Shown here one piece after another: positions 11,396 through 24,900 of a DNA stretch of 64,000 nucleotides (positions within the stretch are counted from its first letter, which is position 1; each line of letters begins with the position of its first letter). The position numbers and the translations under genes are program-made. The stretch is taken from the NCBI GenBank assembly GCA_030159075.1, contig BROG01000554.1:5001-69000 (forward strand). Reading direction: 5' to 3'. The notes below the pieces were generated by a model, which was not told the origin of the DNA, did no database searches, and saw only the letters and a list, made by a program, of their open reading frames with translations. The stretch comes from Atrina japonica. Its lineage: Eukaryota > Mollusca > Bivalvia > Pterioida > Pinnidae.

Positions 11396-14300
11396 GTAAT
11401 AAATATAATGCCAGTACATTGTATTTGGAAAACACGACGAACAATTTTTGACGGCTTTTTAGGTCTTCTCAGACTTTCACTTTGTCATTTTCTTTCATGA
11501 TTATCTCTCCTTGTATTCACTATGATGCATCCATTTTATGTTTTAGCTGTGATTAGATAATGAGATGCTTTCGTGAAAGAAGTTTGCTGAAATAATAGTT
11601 TTAGCATTTTTATTTATTTCCAAGACTGAAAAAAAAGTTGTTTAAAAAAATGGCAGGGGCACTTGGTCTTGGAAACCACTGAAGGGATTTTGACGAAACT
11701 TTACAGGAAGCAAGTAGTCACAGTCATCTACAGTTATTGTGGTTTTTTTTTAAATTATTGTTGGTCAGATCAGTTAAAAATTCTTCATGGTCGTCATTCC
11801 ACATTTACATGCATGTATACACACTGATTGGCTGACAGTAAAGCAGTCAAAGGATATGACATATTCCATGTAAGGAAAGTCTTACTACCTTTTGTAGAAT
11901 ATGTATACTTGATAAAGAAATAGTCAGTATAATAGCTCATTTAAGGGAATTGTGGATTAGATATGGACCAGAAATAAAAACATGGTTTGGTGAACTAATA
12001 TAATGTGTTCACACAGAAAGTCGCGCTAACAAAAACAATTGATTTCGAGATGTTTCGGTCTTCAAATACTTCGGCCTTATGAAACTTCGGCATTGTGCAA
12101 GTTCGGACATGGTCGTTTCGGCCTTCAATTTATATATATACTGGCGAGGACGAACCTCCTGATCACAGTATACACACGGGAAAGACATTGTAAATTATGG
12201 CCAAGACACGAGGGCTACACCTTTTATAAGGTATTGGCGGTGTTTCAAAGGAATTTCTCAAATTAAGATGTTGTTTTAATATTTATTTGAAGAGGACAAA
12301 TGCTTGCATCAGCTTGGGATCATTTACAGAATCGCTTACACTTGACGATCATAATTTATTTGCTAATTACAACTTCAAAGACTAATAATTTTAATTTGAT
12401 TAGCCTGTTTAATTAACTGTGGAAATTTAAATTATTTAATTAATCATTAAGATTAATTATAATATACACAAGGCCGAAATGATTGAAGGCCGAAACAACC
12501 ATGTCCGAAAAATCCATGTCCGAAGTTGTGCAAAGGCCGAAACATCCTGCTACCAAACAATTGAATCACGCCTTTTAAAGTAACGTTCTAGGCTAGAGAG
12601 AAATTATCATGAATAAACTTTTCAGTATGCACTTAATATGCATTTGAATATTCTTTTGTCATATTTTTAAAATTCTATACCAATTAATTAGATAATTAAT
12701 CATGGGGAAAAACCAAGTGAAGAAATAAAAAACAATGCTACCTGAGAACCAAAACATACAGATCATGTTAAAAAATTGAGAACCTGTACATCATGTACAA
12801 GTCTACACATATCTTACATTAGGTTTTTTTTTTTGCTTCATTAATGTGTTAAAATAAAATTATTTACAAGTTTAGATTAATTGCAATCTGTCAGAATAAA
12901 CTAAGATTTACTATCCACAATGTTGATCAATGGCCATAGGAAAGTGTCATTCAAGTGATCGGGCACTTTGGTTTCTAATTTCTTGTCTGCTTTTAATTTC
13001 AGCTCAGACCTCCAAGCTATCCATATCCCAAGGGTCACCATCTTATGTTCCTTTGCATACTTCTGTTTCCTGCATTTCCTTTCCATGTCACCCCATTTTC
13101 TCCAAAAAAGCTTGGATGTTTTTCACTTTTTGTTTTGCTCACTATATTTTGAATTTTATACCAGTATTTGGCTCTCTACATTGGTTAAATTTTCTAGTCA
13201 CCATATCTTGCAATCTGAAGGAAATTCAATAAAATAAAAATTTGTTAATAACACAATTAAGAGGACAGTTTTTAGGGAAAAAAATATTTTTCTTTTCCCT
13301 CTGTTAGGAATGCATTTCTGTAGAAAATGTCAGTATTATCATATATTGCAATAGCATTTCTGGAGGTGACTTTAATCTTAATTTTTATATCAGGCATGAA
13401 ATGAAAGACCAAATTAACATTACAATTGGAACACGGTACTTTAAACCATGAAGTCTCTCAGTTATGGTGCAGGTGTGTACCTCATTGAACACAAAGTTTT
13501 TTATTTTGTCAAGTGTACAGAAAATTTTTTTCAGTTTATACCTCATCCAGTGTTATTTTTTGTGGGTACCTTGTAACAAATTTTTCTCATCCAACCAGTA
13601 CAAACACAAAATTAACAAGGTTACAAAATAAATGTACCGGTATCACTATCTGTCACAACCAGGTTTTCTTTAGATGCATTTTTATATGTTGGGATTTATT
13701 CAGTTTATTCATTTAACTGCCTTAAGCCTTATGGCTCATCAGCATAAACATACAGTATTATATACAATTTTGTGATATTGCACATATACACACATATATA
13801 CATGTGCAATACATATAAATAAATAATTATATACTAAGTAAATTGAAAAAGTACATGAAGTAGATCAAGAGTGATCAAGAGTAAACATGAAAATGAAAAT
13901 GGAGGAAGAACTCTGAAATAAATCAATTATTTTTCCTCTGTACAAAGGCATTGGTAATAAACTTTGCTAGGTTACACAATTTTGTTATATTTTTAATACC
14001 TAATAACTGTACTAATTTAAACATAGAAGGCCTTTTGTAGTAATATTTATTTATGTATTTAGACCTTAAATCTGTATAGAAAGGGCATATAAAAAGAAAA
14101 TGAAATTCATCCTCAACTTCATGACGTGAACACTTTTCACAAATTCTGTTTTCTCTTCATAAAACAATGAATTCACTTTGCGGTTGTCAAGTGGTAGAGC
14201 GTTCAACTAACCACTGTAAGATTCTGGGTTTGACTCTGGTATCAGGTCATACCAAAAACTTCGAAAAAAAAAAATAGTTTGGATGAGACTTAAAACCAAG

Positions 14301-15405
14301 GTCCCTGGTCACGGTAGGCATGAGAGGTAAAATAACCCTCACTGCGGTGGTGTCAGTTCATAGCATGGGTGAAAATATGTGGCACTTCACCTAAAGCTGG
14401 TGGCATCTCCATACAGGTGAAAAATTCTTGACAGGATGAAAAACAATAGTCAAGCAAGCAAACAAAACATAAACACGAATACCTCTTACATGTAATTATA
14501 TCAAATAAATCTGCTTTTGCTATACAATGTATATTTCATATTTCAAGGCTGATAGAATTGTGGAACAGCTACAAGGTTACATCACAACCTATGACTTGAC
14601 AAATTTGGTAGAGTATTGGTCATATCTTAGTCAGAGATTCTTCAGCCGTTTAGAACAGAGGTATATGACCAGTGTCCGGAAGTTGGAGGTGGGACTTCTG
14701 AAATTGTATGTAGTTAATGCAACATTAACAAATAGACATGACAGAGTTCTAGATTTTTTTGAAAAAATGACAGTGGATCTGCAGAATCAGCCAGAGTTCA
14801 AAGATTGGTTCTGTAAGTACATGAACATGACGTACAGTGTATGAGTACATGTATACGGCAGTGTAAATACATGTATATGTGGCTCTGCTACTAACTTGAG
14901 CATCCCCTTCATCAGTAGAACACCCAGATTTGTTAACTAGGAATCACAGTACTAATCTGAATGACAGAATCTAGAAATTTGTCTCTTTTATATTTGGCAC
15001 CAAATACATTTGAGGTTGAGTTTTCCCCTCAATACATAAAAGTGATTATCCTTGAACAATGACCCAAAGGTGATCGTGACCGAAAGGGCCTGGATACCTC
15101 CTTCAGTGGAATCCCTTTCCACTGAAAGAGGTATCCAAGGGAGAGGGGGGAGGTTAAACATTCTAGTGTAAATGTATGATGCTCCTACAAGCTAGTGCCA
15201 TTGAGTGTTTTCTCCCTGCTAGGTTTGAATCCAAGCAGAGGCAGTAATTGTCTCTGTTACATATACATTCCAGTGCATTTGTAAACAAACATTTATATAT
15301 ACCTCTGGTATACAGGTTATGAGATATGTGTCTTACACCATCACATTGTTCTCTCTGTCTGTCTTTCTGTGTCTGTCTCTCTCTGTCTCTCTCTCTCTCT
15401 CTTTC

Positions 15406-15448
<43 letters not shown>

Positions 15449-18400
15449 CACCTGTGGCCCTTTTTTATATTGCTTTTGAGTAGTCATGTCTCATCATTAT
15501 GATAAAGTAATTATAAAATTATTTAAACTTAAATAATTTCTTTTTACCTTGCTACGTAACAATCTTTGAAAAATATTAGACAAGAAATTAATTTTTGGTA
15601 TACAGGTATGTGATAGTAACATTTTCACCTGTATGAGTGCATTCAGCACATCTTTTTGTTTGTATTTTCAGCATACCCATTTGTCAGGAATCCAGAGGAA
15701 AACATTAACTTCATGATGTATTTTAACAAACAATGGACTGACACTTATTACTTGTCACTTACCAACTTCTTAAGTGTTATCATCCAAACCATGCATATCC
15801 TTTACCACTGTCTATTGTAATCACAGAGTGAAACTAAACATTGCATTGACAAGATCTTCATGATCTTGTATAGATTTTTATTTGTCATTGATTAGAATAT
15901 AACATATTTTATTACTTGACTATCTTCTACTCTAAAGGCTGATTGGTTTATCTTTTAACTTCCTGATCTTGTTCAATCATTTTATTAACCTCTAAATCTC
16001 TTTGTAGATTGATATAACAATCCAACAACTAGTACATATGATGCCATAGTAGGAATGACATGATGATTTCCGTTGTTTCAGACAGCGCTCCTTTTTACTA
16101 GTGTAATCATTGAAGGTTTCTCACATAATTGTTCCCTTTTTTTATTTCATTAGTATTAATTAGTCAGATGAGATGATCATGTAATAAAACAATTATTGAC
16201 TTTTGATATCGGTTGACACCTTGATTTACCGGTACATCAACCCTAAGAAGAATGATATTCACCTCGGACGTTGGTCTTAGTGAATACTTGTATTACTTCC
16301 TCGGGGTTGATAAATCAAGGTGTCAACCTCATCAAAAGTCAATACATGTAATTGTATAAAATCTATATCTAAAAGATATAATGTACAATGTAATGATTGT
16401 TATATGAAAGTTTGAATTCAACACTTACGGTACATGTACTTCATGGTATATTAGAATTTAGAAAGATGGATAGATAAAACTTTATGGGTTGGCAGTTTTC
16501 TTGTGGGACAATTAGAAATTGATGTATACTGAACTGACTGAATCACAAATGTTCTAAAATAAACAGTTTTTTTTATAATGATCAATACAGCTGTAGTAAC
16601 TACACATATGTTCTATATCTATAGCAACATTATAACCTTGACATATTGTGGAAGTTTCTTACTGGGTAAATAGTAAATATATGTTCTATACCAATAGCAA
16701 CAATATAACCTTGACATACTTGTGAAGGTTTCTTCCTAGGTACCAGTACATAGTAACTACATATATGTTCTATATTGATAGCAACAATATAACCTTGACA
16801 TACTTGTGGAGGTTTCTTCCTGGGTACCAGTACATAGTAACTACATATATGTTCTATACTGATAGCAACATTATAACCTTGACATACTTGTGGAGGTTTC
16901 TTCCTGGGTACCAGTACATAGTAACTACATATATGTTCTATATTGATAGCAACATTATAACCTTGACATACTTGTGGAGGTTTCTTCCTGGGTACCAGTA
17001 CATAGTAACTACATATATGTTCTATACCGATAGCAACATTATAACCTTGACATACTTGTGGAGGTTTCTTCCTGGGTACCAGTACATAGTAACTACATAT
17101 ATGTTCTATATTGATAGCAACATTATAACCTTGACATACTTGTGGAGGTTTCTTCCTGGGTACCAGTACATAGTAACTACAAATATGTTCTATATTGATA
17201 GCAACATTATAACCTTGACATACTTGTGGAGGTTTCTTCCTGGGTACCAGTACATAGTAACTACATATATGTTCTATATTGATAGCAACATTATAACCTT
17301 GACATACTTGTGGAGGTTTCTTCCTGGGTACCAGTACATAGTAACTACATATATGTTCTATATTGGAACATTATAAACCTTGACATACTTGTGGAGGTTT
17401 CTTCCTGGGTACCAGTACATAGTAACTACATATATGTTCTATATTGATAGCAACATTACCTTGACATACTTGTGGAGGTTTCTTCCTGGGTACCAGTATT
17501 AGTAACTACATAACATATTGATAGCAACATTATAACCTTGACATACTTGTGGAGGTTTCTTCCTGGGTACCAGTACATAGTAACTACATATATGTTCTAT
17601 ATTGATAGCAACATTATAACCTTGACATACTTGTGGAGGTTTCTTCCTGGGTACCAGTACATAGTAACTACATATACAGTTTTTGACCCATGAAGCCCCC
17701 ATGTCCCTATAAGTGCCCCTTTCCCTTTTTACATACAATCAAGAATCTTTTCTAGCTGATTGTCAAGGAGATGTGGACCTGAAAAACCGTAAGTAACAGT
17801 TTATCTGTAGCCCCCCCAAGTATATGAAGTAACAGAATTACATTGATGTGTCCTCGGTAATAACAACAACTTTACCACTGTGCCTTATAAAAATTAACTG
17901 TTTTACGTCAATGTGACTATTGATTGGTCTATATCGGTAGTAGCATTATAACCTTGACATACTTGCGGAGGTTTAATCCCGAGTACATAGTAACTACATA
18001 TATGTTCTATATCAAGTCATGTCAGTAGAAACATTTTAACCTTGACATACATACCATCACCATCACTTCTGAACTTTGATTTGGAGTACAAAAGAATGAA
18101 AAATTTGGAAGAAGAAAATGACATGCTTAAACAGCAGGTAAAAATGCTAAATATTGTATGAAATAAACGCCTATTGAAAACGGAAATTTTATTGTAGAAT
18201 ATTGTAATACAGCTTTTGTATTGATAATTTTTAGATCTTCACATCATTTGAATAACTTAAAGTTATAACATTGCAAGTATACAGTGGTAATTAATTGATA
18301 TATTTAAATCTAGTTTGTAATAATATAAAATGCTATTAAGCTTTTCTTATTTCCATCCTAATGTCATTAATTTTCTTAATCAGACCACAGTTATCCTGAC

Positions 18401-21400
18401 ATCAAAATTTGTTGTAAATGCATTAAAATGCAAGAGCTTAGGGGGTCATGCTGGCATAATTTTAGAGTTAACACATGTTGTAATATTTATCTTGCTGAAT
18501 ATCTTGAAAAGTTTTGTCAGCTTGTTATGCAGAGCATAATAATTTCCAACTAATTATTTTTTCTTTTAATTCATTTTACCTCAGTGCTTGTGTATTCATG
18601 TTATTTGATAAAATGTAGTCTGTTTGATCGCTTTGTATATCTTTCAGCTTTTCACTGTTAACAAGAAGCCAGAAACAGGTACCTCCAGGTCATATGATGA
18701 CCCAGAACCTGTAAAAAGGGGAGCTAATTCAATGGATTTGATGTACGATTTCTCACATCTAGCGGAGTAAGTTACTACAAATTAAGGGTCCTCTCATTGA
18801 ATTTCATAAAATCATTCATCACTGTTTCCATCATGAAGATTTTCTATTATAGTAGTTAATGAAAAAAATGTCAATCATTACAGTGTTTGAAAAAAATATA
18901 TCCCAAAACAAAAAGCATGGGGAAGAAATATTGTATACATGGGGAAGAAATATCATATACCTGGATATTTTCACCACTCCTTTTTTTTTCTCCCCTTTTA
19001 TGACAGAAAACGTATTCATCCTGTCTTACATGTGCACTACATCACTATAATTGCTCTAGTCGCATGGATGGCATATATGTCTATGTTTCAGTTGTCTATC
19101 TTAAAAATTTTATTTTCGTTTTTTAAGTCACCCTCTAATCTAAGGGCAAAAATGGTGAAATTAAACTGGAGAGAAAATTTTCAGGTATACATTAGGACCA
19201 TAGAATATTAAAATAGGGCATTTCCTGTGTTTTTTTTTTTTTTTTTTTAGTTTCTTTCCTTTTTCACAACTTAGATTGATGCACAATAACCAAAAAGAGA
19301 TATACACCAGCATAAAAATTCTTAACTGCCTATATATTTTGTGAAAATTGCTTGAGAAACCCAGTTTGGCAATTATTCGCTTGCAATTAATTAATTGAAC
19401 CTAACTACAGTAGAACTTCGATGAGTCAAAGTTCAAGGGACCACCTAAAAAAGTTCGAAACATCGGGACTTCGACTCATGAATGGTGATCGAGAAATCTA
19501 AAATTTACTCAGTGCACTACCTCCATCACAACATGCCATACAAAAAATCTATTGTATGTGATTGTGTAAACGTATAGGTGATGGGATCATGACTTAGAAT
19601 CTAATCGACTAAAAAATATTTACGGCCTATTTAATGTAGATACAATGTATTTATTTTGCATTCAGAGAATAAATCCAAACATTCTCTGGAAAAATCATAA
19701 TCCAAGCGCCTATACGACTGACTAGCTATCCCCCCGGTTTGGATACCGGGTCCTCCATTAGACAGATCACAATCAGTAGAAGAGTGCATGGTGAGTTGAT
19801 ATCAAATTGCCGATACCGTTCATTTTATGCTATTTTTTTTTTTTTGACAAGTGACACTTTGAGTTTGAGTAGAAAATGCTTGCTCCATATTACCGGGTCA
19901 TTTCGTTTTGTTTTTACAAATCGGTAATTTATAAAGACCCAAGCTACGAGATGGTAAACAACCATCACAGCCGCCGGTAATTTGCATATTTGAGTCTGAC
20001 ACAGTCGCAAACAATCAATAATCAATTAGCGTCTGCTTATTACATTTAATTACTTAAATCATGTTGTTATTTTTATACTGTCCTGGGTGTTTATCAATAA
20101 ACACATGTCCATTGTTCAACGTAGTCGGATGGGTGTGAAAATTGCCACGGGGTAATTTACATCTTGTATACAGGTAAACTTCGACTTCGATTTATTTGTA
20201 TGAATTTTCGATGTTTTTACAGGGATGGGACTGCCAGTTTTGTTCGACACACCGAGAAATTTGACTCATGAAAGTTCGATTTATAAATTGTTTTTTAGTA
20301 AGGATATATAATTAAATAAATCGGGACTTTGTAAAAAGTTCGAAACAAAGAGAAATTCGACTCATTGAAGTTCGACTCATCGAAGTTCTACTTTATTTGT
20401 GTATGAATACGACACTAGACCTGACCTTATTTTCACAAAATATATATAGGAACATAAGATTTGTTATGGCTGTGTACAGCTCTTATTTGTTATTGTTTAT
20501 CAAGTACAAGTAGTAAAAGTAGAAAAATCAAAATAATTGTTTTTTTTTTGTTTAACACAGCTGATGTCATTTTAAGACACTTTGTGACTTGTCTATATAA
20601 ATGATTGCAGAAATTTGTTGAATTATAAGTTTTAAACCTATGCAATGACTCAGGACCTCAGTTATAACTCTCATCTGGAACACCTGTGATTTTCTCCTGT
20701 TAACCAGAGTCACTGTTTATATTGAAGTCTTGAGTCTTACCAGGCCAGTATCTTTCTTGATAGGGCCTAGCGATCAGACACAATTTTGATAATTGTTAGT
20801 GATACTAACCACAACAGACTAGTCTCAGATGATAGAAAAGAGCTTGTAACTTGGGGGTGAAAAGGTCAAAAGTAATGCCAGTCTTTGATTTGTAGTGACA
20901 GTACAACAGTACAAAGACAAGAAAAAACAGGACGGAAATTCCTGTTTTCAGCTTCTCCATTATTGGGGAAAAAATTTACTGGAGCCGGAAAATCAACAAG
21001 TAAGACTAGTGAACAAATATCAAAACAGCAGAATGCAGCTAAAATGAAAGCTAAAGTACCTCGACCTATCCCAGGAAATATACAAAATCGTCAGAACAGT
21101 AAAAGCACAGGGACGTCTGGTACGCCACCAACAGCGTCTGATTCCAGCAGCAAAGGTACAGGTGTAGGCCTAGGGCAACCTCAAAATCAATCGTTGCCAA
21201 ATCAGTCATATCTCAGCCAGTCTAAAGCAAGTTCCCAGAAGACTGAACCTTCTGTAAAGGACCCAGCTGTATCACACATTTTGCTCTCTGCACAGAAACA
21301 AAAATTTGAGGAGTATGTTAAAGAAAGAAAACACCTGCTGGGAGAAACATCAAGTAAATCTGCTAACAACCAGGTAAGTTGTAAGTTTTAAAATGAAATT

Positions 21401-21829
21401 CTAGAAATATTTTTGTTTGTTTCTATCACTGTTGTTTTATATCACGCCAAACAGTTTTCAAGTCATTTGATGACAGCAAGATTTAATTTATAGATGAGAA
21501 ACTATGTTCTACTCCGCTGTGTTTATAAATTCTGTTTGCTCCATGAATTGTTTACATAGCATTAGTATCAAATGACTGCTGCTGATGATAATTAGGGTGA
21601 TGATAATAATTTATTGTTTACATATTTATTGTACACATGTGCTTTCAGCGATCCAGTGAAGGAAGTGCGGTTGGAAAAAGTAAACCAGCTTCATCAGCTG
21701 CTTCTGCTATAAATAGTTCCATTTCCATAGCAACGGATACAAGCAAAAGTGTAGAAATGGTACAGGTGTCATCAGCAGAGTTTAGTGAATCCAAATCAGG
21801 TTGGTGTTGTATAGATTTACTACCTGTAC

Positions 21830-21912
<83 letters not shown>

Positions 21913-24900
21913 TGTACAAAATGTTGTAAATTTATCAAACAAATTGCAGTAAGGGGGATGTATATCTGTATTATATGATGATAAACATTTCTGTGTGTTA
22001 AAAAATATCCATGGTGGGATATCTGATATCTGTGGTTCAGATATGTATGATGGGATATCTGATATCTCTGTGGTTGAGATATGTATGGAGGGATATCTGA
22101 TATCTCTTGTGATATATGTATGGTAAGATATCTGATATCTCTGTGGTTGAGATATGTATGAAGGGATATCTGATATCTCATGTGATATATGCATGGTGAG
22201 ATATCTGATATCTCTAGTTGAGATATGTATGATGGGCTATCTGATATCTCTGTGGTTCAGATATGTTACTTTCATTTCATATTCAGTCACTACTGTTTTG
22301 AAAGTCTTTTTTTGCATGACCTGGTCTAGGAATCGAACCCAGGACCTTTTGCTTGCGAGTGGAATGCTCTACCACTAAACCACTGTAAGCCATTAATTTT
22401 GAATTGTTGATGATGCCAAGCTCACGAACAAGTACAGACCAAGTTGAAGGTTAGGGGTGAGAGATCCTCAGTATTGACATTAGATTTTCTGTTTTATTTG
22501 CAGACACACCATGTCCATTTCTAATGCTGAACCAGGTAAGAAATAGCTGTAGATTTAAGTTTCATGTCATTTACAAACATTGAAAACTACTTATGTAAGC
22601 AATGAAGTTCAACAAGTGCATTGAAGTAGGTGAAGAAAAAAAGTATGTAAAAACATTAATGAAATTTGATATCCCCTGCAAATTTTTAACTTCACCAACC
22701 AACGAAATACAGTGGAACCTATCTTGGAGGACCACTCTTGGAGGAAACATCACCTGTCTTTTGAGACCACATTCTGTAAACCACATGGTTAAATAATCCT
22801 TTAAATAAAACTTCTGTAAACCACATGGTTAAATAATCCTTTAAATAAAACTTCTTGTGAGAGAGCACCTGTCATAAGAGACCACATTTTAGTGGCAGAT
22901 GGTGCTATCTTTCAAAACAGGTTCCACTGTAATGTGTAACAAATAGAATGCACTAGAATACTTTATTCTCCATAATGTCTCTGACGATAACAATATACAA
23001 ACTTCTGAGACTCTAAACCTGTGTTTTTACAGGAAGAATATAATGAACATAGATCAGCGATATCTCTTTGTAAGTTTAGTAACACGGGACAACATGTAGC
23101 CAGTGTCGACACTGACGGTGTGGTCAAGTAAGAATTTTTAATACAAGTTAATACAGTAATGTACTCATTTAAAAAGAAGATGTATTCCTTTGAACTTTTA
23201 TGTATTAAATTTGTTACATTTTTGGAAAATAATTTTGTTTTATCTTTGATATTGGTTTCAACTCAAATAACAATTTTTTAGAATTCAATTTTCAGTTAAC
23301 AATGTTAAAGCTTGATTCGTAGATTAGCTAAGTGCCTCAGATGACCTTTTGTGATCTATTGCCATCTTTCTTCATGTATAACAATTGACCATTTTCATGC
23401 CCCATAGACATCAGTAATCTTGTGATGTTTAAATCTCCTTAACAAAATTTCTTACTTTATTTATATAGGATATGGACATGGAGTCCACAACCAACTACAG
23501 CAGCCACAGTTATGTCTAAGTCGGCTTTTCTCTCATTTGATTGGGCAAGCAAAGCAGACAGATGGGTAGGTTGATGTTATATCTACCTAGAATAAGATTA
23601 TTTGTATTGTGTCTGATGTAACTTATAAATCTGTTTACTGTATGTTGGATTACTTAAACATGCAATTCATTGTGGGGAGAGCCAGGATATTCAAAACACT
23701 ATTACATGTATTACTCCTCCCATGTAAAACAGTTTTTGACTAGAGGTTTGGGCACCCCAGGGGAGATAAGTTGGTGCAACATAGGAGGAATATAAATATA
23801 TGATAAATATATGGATTATTTTCATTGGTGTTAGAATGCAGTTGTTCATTGAAGAATTTTTTTCCATGAGCAATTGCATTCATACTCCAATGTTTTGCAA
23901 AAAATGAAAACAATCCTTAAATGGCCAGCACCATGTAATAAAATCTATTTATCTTTCAGTCAAACAAAGTTACAAAATAAACAAACATGAAATATTCTTA
24001 TCTGAAATAAGATTTGAAGACTCATAGAAATTTCTATTTCTTTGTCATGACAGCACTTATTCCTATTGCTAATATAACATGGACATGATGTATGATGTGT
24101 TATAACATGTGTAATGCTTTAAAACTTCCTATTTTAGCTATTGTTGGGGAATAAATCTGGCAACATTCGATTGTTTGATGCAAAAGAGATGAAATCATTT
24201 TATGAAGCCACAGCCGATTCAAGTTATCCAAGGTAAACGTGATGTGAAATGTTATTTAGTACCTAAATATAATACAGTAAAACTTGTATATAATGACCTC
24301 CTTAGGGACACCAGTCTTTATAGGGAGGTGGTCTTTATATAGAGGTTGATTTGTACACAAATGGTAACATTGGGGACAGCAAAAACAGTCTTTGTGAGCA
24401 TGTGGTCTTTATACACAGGTGTTCTCTGAAGCAGGTTTAATGTGCTTTATAAGTACAGTGGAAACTGTCTTGAAAGACCACTCTCATGAAAGCCCACCCG
24501 TCTTCTGAGACCACATTCTGAAAACCACTTTGTTAAAACCACAGGTTCCACTGGATTTTACTGAATTGCATTGCTTTATTCTCAGTTAAAGTGAACTTAT
24601 GAATATCAAACAAATGGACATAACTACAGTGCAATCTCATTATCTTTAAATTCTGGGGACCGTGGATATTACTTCCAGATATCCGTAATTTGAGATAACA
24701 GAAATTTTCAATCCAAGTTATTCTGTCTATGCTGGACAATGAATAGTATATCTCACATTATTTCTTAATTAAAATTGGTTTGAAACTATTATTTATTACC
24801 ATTTCACCTCAGAAGAAGCAAATTGATCGTGTTTTGCAAGTAAACGGGTAGTTAAATACCATGATTTTGCTCACAAAAAGTAAAACTTCGATGACAAAAT

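Larger units (their letters stand above)
15795..18054 (+). promoter_or_regulatory. WDR91 intron 3: AT-AC (U12-type) spliceosomal intron
   Basis: 5' end ATATCCTTTA; 3' end ...ACCTTGACATACATAC. The branch-site-like ACCTTGAC (18039-18046, consensus TCCTTRAY) is 9 nt before the terminal AC at 18053-18054. Joining 15794 to 18055 gives [12 protein letters not shown], matching the vertebrate layout (M-P-x-P-x-x-L-N-F-D) residue for residue. A second AC at 18059-18060 is also in frame. The intron contains a MITE (16195-16343) and the 84-bp array. Confidence 0.9.

Noticed and set aside
12901..13237. Gene fragment in WDR91 intron 1 (minus frame rich in Lys/Glu; overlapping plus frames)
   Set aside because: Protein-like in patches over three frames, but no recognisable family, splice sites or start; at best a decayed retrogene.
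16765..17376. 203-residue open frame of seven near-identical 28-residue repeats
   Set aside because: It is the 84-bp intronic satellite read through; the period is divisible by three, and it lies inside a well-supported intron.
16595..17690. CRISPR-like regular repeat array
   Set aside because: Repeats are directly adjacent with no variable spacers, in a eukaryotic intron.
17499..17738. Minus-strand frame with repeated [16 protein letters not shown]
   Set aside because: Antisense reading of the same 84-bp array.
21637..22194. Frames ending or starting in long Tyr-Ile runs
   Set aside because: Translations of the (AT)n microsatellite. The first part of the plus-strand frame is real WDR91 exon 7, but it ends at 21799.
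22321..22391. Functional tRNA gene on the minus strand
   Set aside because: A and B boxes are good, but the region is rich in tRNA-headed SINEs and I could not fold a convincing anticodon arm; kept as a SINE head.
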